Positions 4,790 to 5,374 of a DNA stretch of 5,374 nucleotides are shown here, piece after piece (within the stretch, counting starts at the first letter, position 1; each line of letters starts with the position of its first letter). Location of the stretch: the NCBI GenBank assembly GCA_018066825.1, contig JAGPVU010000181.1:1-5374 (forward strand). The letters are read 5' to 3'. The position numbers and the translations under genes are program-made. The stretch is from Cycloclasticus sp. GTDB taxonomy: Bacteria; Pseudomonadota; Gammaproteobacteria; Methylococcales; Cycloclasticaceae. The notes beneath the pieces are model-generated. The model saw only the letters and a program-made list of their open reading frames with translations, was not told the origin of the DNA and did no database searches.

Positions 4790-5374
4790 TTAATGTACCC
4801 CTCGAATTATTTGAATTAGTTCTAGCAAGTTTTCAGGCAGGTGGTTTCCGCGCCAAGCTATGTGGTGATCTGGGCGAACGAGCAGCAATGGCACATCATA
4901 AATGGCTACATTAGATTCTCCCGCTAAATTAATAATCGTCAGTGGAAACGCCATTGTTTTTGCCGCTTCTGTAAGGGCTGATGTGTCAATAGACGGGTCA
5001 CAGCTCAGTAACGTATAGTCTTGCCCTAACGCATCAAAAAGAGAGCGTCCATCGGCTAACCAACTATGTGGTACTCGACAGCCCGGACAGGTTGATGGCG
5101 TATACGTTCCTAAAGTGTAGGTGGGGGCTGTTCCTTCGTCGTAGGCTATGATGGGGGAGCCTTCGTAAAAATAGCCGAAATTTAAACCGATACAAGCGAA
5201 CTGAGGTGCATCGGTTTGCATCATATGTTGACCTATCTTCTCACGCAGTGCCTGGCCTTCTTCGCTGGCTTCTTCAATGGTGGTAGGGACAGACAAGTCA
5301 TTATTTTTTCGGACATTCATCGCAATTGATGACACTTGATCCAGAATAGGTCGACGTTCGGATTCAAATGATCG
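4790..5374 (-). CDS. FAD-dependent aromatic monooxygenase, C-terminal part, 5' end beyond window
   Basis: The frame is open through the right edge; codons R-S-F-E-S-E-R-R-P-I-L-D-Q precede the GTG at 5335, so that GTG is internal. The 194 visible residues cover the end of the substrate/FAD domain and the C-terminal thioredoxin-like domain of the phenol hydroxylase/PHBH-type flavin monooxygenases, which use NAD(P)H and oxygen to hydroxylate aromatic or polyketide substrates. Family hallmarks are SERRPI (5-10), GYFYEGSPII (67-76), PGCRVPHSWLADGRSLFDALG (97-117) and LLVRPDHHIAWRG (164-176). About 350 N-terminal residues, including the GxGxxG nucleotide site, lie outside. Substrate is unknown. 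CPGC (96-99) gives a CxxC pattern where relatives usually have PGxR without a paired cysteine. The gene converges on the kinase operon side, with 28 bp between its stop and the kinase fragment. No clear shared terminator is seen in that gap. Confidence 0.88.
   Translation of the reverse strand, partial: RSFESERRPILDQVSSIAMNVRKNNDLSVPTTIEEASEEGQALREKIGQHMMQTDAPQFACIGLNFGYFYEGSPIIAYDEGTAPTYTLGTYTPSTCPGCRVPHSWLADGRSLFDALGQDYTLLSCDPSIDTSALTEAAKTMAFPLTIINLAGESNVAIYDVPLLLVRPDHHIAWRGNHLPENLLELIQIIRGVH

Noticed and set aside
4771..4790. Shared bidirectional terminator between the kinase fragment and the monooxygenase
   Set aside because: The CCTTG-rich stretch has direct rather than inverted repetition, and no stable stem followed by a T run could be drawn.
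5333..5335. GTG at 5335 as the start of the reverse-strand protein, making a complete 181-residue gene
   Set aside because: In-frame codons upstream encode SERRPI, a conserved block of FAD monooxygenases, so the gene continues past the right edge.

Overview
The window reads as a chromosomal segment of a mid-GC proteobacterium. The best guess is a gammaproteobacterium of the Thiotrichales type, with Thiomicrospira- or Methylophaga-like lineages as examples. This rests on the glycine decarboxylase P-protein being split into two genes (gcvPA and gcvPB), the Tpx and kinase sequence types, and the tight operon layout. No RNA gene or other taxonomic marker is present, so the lineage is inference.

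Positions 2-3763 form one compact forward operon: the 3' part of gcvPA, then tpx (10 bp gap), gcvPB (27 bp gap) and a PfkB-family sugar/nucleoside kinase that overlaps gcvPB by 4 bp. GcvPA and GcvPB together make the PLP-dependent P-protein of the glycine cleavage system, which decarboxylates glycine and passes the aminomethyl group to the lipoyl arm of GcvH. Tpx is a thioredoxin-dependent lipid/alkyl hydroperoxide peroxidase. It sits between the two subunit genes of one enzyme, which is unusual. The kinase most resembles bacterial adenosine kinase-like PfkB proteins.

Positions 3764-4761 break the pattern. The last 78 bp of the kinase gene are repeated at 4684-4761, exactly 998 bp downstream. 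There are no indels and only three differences, all synonymous. The segment between the copies carries one gene, at 3938-4441, for a small exported protein with four cysteines that I do not recognise. It has its own -10 element, far more ATA codons than its neighbours, and hairpins behind it. This looks like a very small insertion at the 3' end of a protein gene that brought a replacement gene end from a related allele, comparable to e14 at icd in E. coli but without a visible integrase. This is the most interesting part of the window.

Positions 4790-5374 hold, on the reverse strand, the C-terminal 194 residues of an FAD-dependent aromatic-ring monooxygenase (phenol hydroxylase/PHBH-like) whose start lies beyond the right edge. 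It converges on the kinase fragment.
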